NCBI RefSeq assembly: GCF_030819175.1
Contig: NZ_JAUTBJ010000002.1
Span: 2,552,001 to 2,616,000, forward strand
Length of the DNA: 64,000 nucleotides
DNA from: Sphingomonas sp. SORGH_AS_0879
GTDB taxonomy: Bacteria > Pseudomonadota > Alphaproteobacteria > Sphingomonadales > Sphingomonadaceae
Direction: 5' to 3'
In this document: piece after piece, positions 60,929 to 64,000 of the stretch
Numbering within the stretch: the stretch's first letter is position 1
Layout of the letters: every line of letters starts with the position of its first letter
Made by a program: the position numbers and the translations under genes
Notes under the pieces: model-generated
The model's input: the letters and a program-made list of their open reading frames with translations, nothing else
Told to the model about the DNA's origin: nothing
Database searches by the model: none

Positions 60929-63261
60929 GAAATGCTCCTTTCGGGTTGCAGGCGAGTGATGGTGGTCGCGACGGCATCGACCGCCGATCGGCTGAACGGC
61001 ATGGGCTGCATCGTGCCGACGCTCCAGGCCCCGACCTGATCCTGCCGGTGCGGCGAGCGCGGATCGTTCGACTGACCCGGCAGGTTGAGCATCAGCGACC
61101 GGTCCCAGTCGCCGACGTCGATCACCTCCAGATAGCTCGCCCCGCCGCCGACCCGCCAGTCCGGCCCGTCGCCCAGCCAGCGCGCCATCACCGTAAAGCC
61201 GTCGCCGCCCGAGCCCCCTGCATCGATCGCGGGAAAGGCTGCCGCGATCGCCGGAATCCGCGCAAGCGGATGGGTGATGCGGACACGGTGCAGCGCTTCC
61301 CACCGCCAACCTGTCGGATCGGGCCCCAGCAGCCTGGCGGCTTCCGTCCAGCCCATGGCGAGCGACTGGTCGATCAGGTCGGGCCGATCGGCGGCGACGC
61401 GCAACAGCTCGGGGGGCTCGATCGCGGGGATCAGGTCGCGCGCGCTTTCCGGGACGAGCGCGGCGACCATCCGCGCGTTCAGCTCGCGCAACACCACCTC
61501 GTACAGTGCCGCCGCACCGCTCGCCCCGTCGATCCGCGCATCCCAGCGCGACAGCATCGCGACCGCCGCCCTGGCTTCGGGTGAGGGCTGGCGCGGCAGC
61601 ATCGCCTGGAAACGCCGGGCGAGCGACGACAGCGTATCGTGCTGGAGCGCCACGCTGTCGGCCAGGCTGTGCCGCGTCTGTTTCGAGAGTGTCTCGGCGA
61701 TGCGGTCATAGCGGGCGGGATCGCGGAACGAGAAGGCCGGGCTCCGTTCGACCGGCCAGCCGGGCGGCAGGTTGTTCTGGTTGGCGGAGGCGAACCAGCC
61801 CTTGGCGGGATCGAACTCGCCGGGCAAGGCGCGGAAATCACGCATACCCACCCAGTCATAGCGGCCATCGCCCGGCACCGGCAGCAGCCCCTTGCCGCGC
61901 TTGCGCTCCGGCCAGAAGCCGATGGCCTGCCACGCATGATGGCCGCGCACATCGGCATAATGGAAATTGGTGGGCGACGGGTGCAGCCTGAACGCCTCGC
62001 GCAACCCCGCCCAGTCCTGCGCGAGGTTGATCGCCACCATGGAGAACGCTCCCGATCCGCCCGGCTGCATCCCGACCGAGGCGATCGCGGTCGCGCGCGA
62101 ACGGGCCGGATCGTGCGACACCACCGGCCCCTGCACAGAATAACGAAGCATGGCGCGATACGGCGGCGCATCCTTCACGGGAATGTCGACCACCTGCTGC
62201 TCGAACCGCTTCCAGCCGCCGTCATGGCGGTAGCGCTCCGGGTCGTCCGGATGGAGGTCCAGCACGAACAGGTCTTCCTGGTCGATGTGGAAATTGGTGC
62301 GGCCGAAGGCGAAGCGATCGGTATGCCCCTGCATGATACCCGCCAGCCCCGGTGCCCCGCCGCCGATCACGTCGAGGCCCGGCGCGGTGAGATGGGCGAC
62401 ATGACGCGGGCCGAACCCGCCAATGCCCAGATGCGGATCATTCGCCAGGATCGGACGCCCGGTCGCGGTGCGGCTGCCCGCCACCGTCCAGGCGTTCGAC
62501 CCGGCATTGGCGGCGCTCAACATCTCGTCCCGGTCGCGGGTCCGCGTCCCCGGCCCGAACGGCAAGGGCCCCAACTGCAAAACGCCCATATCCGCCTCGC
62601 TGACCTGCGCCGGATTCAACCCCTCCGGCACGGTCATGGCGGTCGCAGGGCGCAAAGGTGCCACCAGCCGGTCGAGATCGAGCCGCCCCATCGCCGCCAG
62701 CATGGCACGGCGGATCTCGTCATCGACATTGCCGACCGAGCCGCTGCGCGCCAGCACCAGATCACGCAGTTCCCAACGCAGCGGCAGCACGCCCAGGATG
62801 CGATATTCCAGCGGCAGCAGGGTCGGATCGCGCTCGACCTCGGCGATCCGGGCATTGATCCCCGCGACATAGCCGCGCACGCAGTCCAGCACCGGCGACG
62901 GCACGTGCGCCAGTTCGGCCTCAAGGTCGCCGCGATAATGGAACAGCCGCGCCTTGGCGTCGTGCACCGCGAACGCCGCGCCGAACGCCTCGGCCATCCG
63001 CCCCATTTCCCGTCGATGGGCGAAGTCGATCTGGAACAGCCGGTCGCGCGCGACGACATAGCCCTGACCGAAAAAGGCGTCCGCCTTGGTCAGCGCGCGG
63101 ATATGTGGGACACCCCAGCGATCATCGACGATCTCGATCGGCCGCGACAGTCCGGGAACCGTCGTATGGGTGGTCGGCGTGATCGCCTGGGCGATCCCCC
63201 GCCACGGCGCGAGCGCGCCCAACGCCGTGGCGCCGAGCAGGAATGTACGGCGAGAGACCAT
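60925..63261 (-). CDS. Penicillin acylase family protein (Ntn hydrolase), Tat-exported
   Basis: A 778-residue precursor with a Tat signal (SRRTFLLGATALGALA) and the domains of an N-terminal-nucleophile hydrolase: A-chain (GVPHIRALTKADAFFGQGYVVARDRLFQ), a linker, and a B-chain starting at the processing site NAGSNAW, whose Ser becomes the nucleophile. QNNLPPGWP holds a conserved Asn of the oxyanion hole. The family cleaves N-acyl bonds (penicillins, acyl-homoserine lactones, N-acylated amino acids). Here it heads the unit with D-aminoacylase and DgcN/DgcA, so an N-acylated D-amino acid or peptide is a reasonable guess. Start at 63261 with AGAAGGGG. Confidence 0.88.
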   Translation of the reverse strand: MVSRRTFLLGATALGALAPWRGIAQAITPTTHTTVPGLSRPIEIVDDRWGVPHIRALTKADAFFGQGYVVARDRLFQIDFAHRREMGRMAEAFGAAFAVHDAKARLFHYRGDLEAELAHVPSPVLDCVRGYVAGINARIAEVERDPTLLPLEYRILGVLPLRWELRDLVLARSGSVGNVDDEIRRAMLAAMGRLDLDRLVAPLRPATAMTVPEGLNPAQVSEADMGVLQLGPLPFGPGTRTRDRDEMLSAANAGSNAWTVAGSRTATGRPILANDPHLGIGGFGPRHVAHLTAPGLDVIGGGAPGLAGIMQGHTDRFAFGRTNFHIDQEDLFVLDLHPDDPERYRHDGGWKRFEQQVVDIPVKDAPPYRAMLRYSVQGPVVSHDPARSRATAIASVGMQPGGSGAFSMVAINLAQDWAGLREAFRLHPSPTNFHYADVRGHHAWQAIGFWPERKRGKGLLPVPGDGRYDWVGMRDFRALPGEFDPAKGWFASANQNNLPPGWPVERSPAFSFRDPARYDRIAETLSKQTRHSLADSVALQHDTLSSLARRFQAMLPRQPSPEARAAVAMLSRWDARIDGASGAAALYEVVLRELNARMVAALVPESARDLIPAIEPPELLRVAADRPDLIDQSLAMGWTEAARLLGPDPTGWRWEALHRVRITHPLARIPAIAAAFPAIDAGGSGGDGFTVMARWLGDGPDWRVGGGASYLEVIDVGDWDRSLMLNLPGQSNDPRSPHRQDQVGAWSVGTMQPMPFSRSAVDAVATTITRLQPERSIS

Positions 63262-63536
63262 GGTTTCCCCTTCTCGAACCACCCCGTGGCGCGCCGCCGC
63301 AACGTCGTTGGCGTCCAAGACGACAGGGCGGCCGGTCCCGAAGCATAGGGCTGCGAGGCAGGCGTGCAATGCCACCATAATCCAATGCTATGGCCCACCC
63401 AACGATCGGTAGTCGGTCGACCCTTGACCCGGGTTACGTCTCGCCTGCACCATCCCGGATGCACGGATCAGCGATAAGACCATGACCGTCCGCAGGGAGA
63501 TCACGCTCCGAAGATCGTGAATATGGGGGATTGCAG

Positions 63537-64000
63537 ATGACCGACGGATCTTGGCTCCGGCTGATCAGGGCCGGTACGGGCCTGACAGCCTTGTCGATGG
63601 CGCTCGCCGCCCCCGCCTGGGCCCAGACGACGCCCGCCGCCGATATGACCCCGCCTCCACCGGCGACGGGTGGCACGGACATCGACCCGGACGACGTCAC
63701 CGTCACCGGCACCCGGATCATCCGCAACGGATTCCAGTCGCCGACGCCGCTGACCGTGGCGACGCAGGAGGACATCCTCAACACCTCCCCGACCAACAAC
63801 ATCGCCGACTTCGTCAACCAGTTGCCCGCGCTGGCGGGGTCCACCCGCCCCTCCAATTCGCGCCTGGCGATCAGTTCCGGCCTGGCGGGCATCAACGCAC
63901 TCAACCTGCGCGGGCTGGGCGAGATTCGCACGCTGGTGCTGCTCGACGGACGGCGGACGGTTTCGTCGAGCGTCACCGGGCTGGTCGACGTCAACACCTT
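63537..64000 (+). CDS. TonB-dependent receptor, 3' partial
   Basis: The first 154 residues of a receptor that runs off the window: signal peptide (to AAPAWAQ), a Pro-rich linker, TonB box DDVTVTGTRI, and a plug segment (NIADFVNQLPALAG; GINALNLRGLGEIRTLVLLDGRRTV). The pattern resembles oligosaccharide or peptide receptors of sphingomonads (VLLDGRR type). GGGGGA stands 7 bases before the ATG. It is divergent from the penicillin acylase unit (275-base gap with no further gene), so it may import the substrate of that unit. Confidence 0.9.
   Translation, partial: MTDGSWLRLIRAGTGLTALSMALAAPAWAQTTPAADMTPPPPATGGTDIDPDDVTVTGTRIIRNGFQSPTPLTVATQEDILNTSPTNNIADFVNQLPALAGSTRPSNSRLAISSGLAGINALNLRGLGEIRTLVLLDGRRTVSSSVTGLVDVNT

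Noticed and set aside
1..64000. CRISPR array, tRNA or rRNA genes, prophage or integrative element.
   Set aside because: No repeat-spacer pattern, cloverleaf, rRNA-like stretch, integrase or phage structural gene was seen; only two IS elements are present.

Overview
The window reads as a chromosomal segment of a high-GC alphaproteobacterium, most likely Sphingomonas or a close sphingomonad. The basis is the base composition, the dense packing with ATGA and TGATG start/stop overlaps, and the six outer-membrane TonB-dependent receptor genes plus one receptor-like gene with a reduced plug. I found no rRNA, tRNA, CRISPR array or prophage.

Layout, 0-38.7 kb: the 3' part of a hybrid histidine kinase; a TPP-riboswitch operon (receptor, APH-family kinase, PnuC/PnuT transporter) that looks like thiamine salvage; a four-gene GT2 / acyl-CoA dehydrogenase / PIG-L deacetylase / SAM-methyltransferase cassette with a perfect FNR-type box upstream; a nicotinamidase facing an NrtR-like regulator; an MFS carrier; a receptor / DUF218 / S1-P1 nuclease operon facing a ROK regulator; a czcCBA metal-efflux operon; a decayed zone at 24-31 kb (pseudogenes, an IS5-family element, a few small intact genes, an SDR with its HTH regulator); a DUF3526 ABC transporter divergent from a siderophore receptor and a plug-poor second receptor.

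Layout, 38.7-63.3 kb: three adjoining transcription units appear devoted to peptidoglycan fragments. Unit A (minus, 46.9 to 38.8 kb): PP2C-like phosphatase, AnmK, receptor, SSS symporter, MurQ, GntR/UTRA regulator. Unit B (plus, 47.0 to 52.3 kb): D-lactate dehydrogenase Dld, serine hydrolase, GH84 beta-N-acetylglucosaminidase, BadF-type amino-sugar kinase, an orphan signal-peptide ORF. Unit C (minus, 63.3 to 52.3 kb): penicillin acylase, N-acyl-D-amino-acid deacylase, DgcN, DgcA, a glutamate/dicarboxylate symporter split by an IS701-family element, a LysR regulator and PBP4/DacB. Together they would cleave GlcNAc from (anhydro)MurNAc, phosphorylate both sugars, split the lactyl ether, oxidise the D-lactate, and convert D-Glu and other D-amino acids of the stem peptide. 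The combined system is inferred from gene families and order.

Several of these genes are broken as sequenced: the 42-45 kb receptor and dld each carry exactly one extra base, and the symporter carries the IS. The locus is either decaying in this strain, or the two frameshifts are sequence errors. Another receptor gene begins at 63.5 kb and runs off the right edge.
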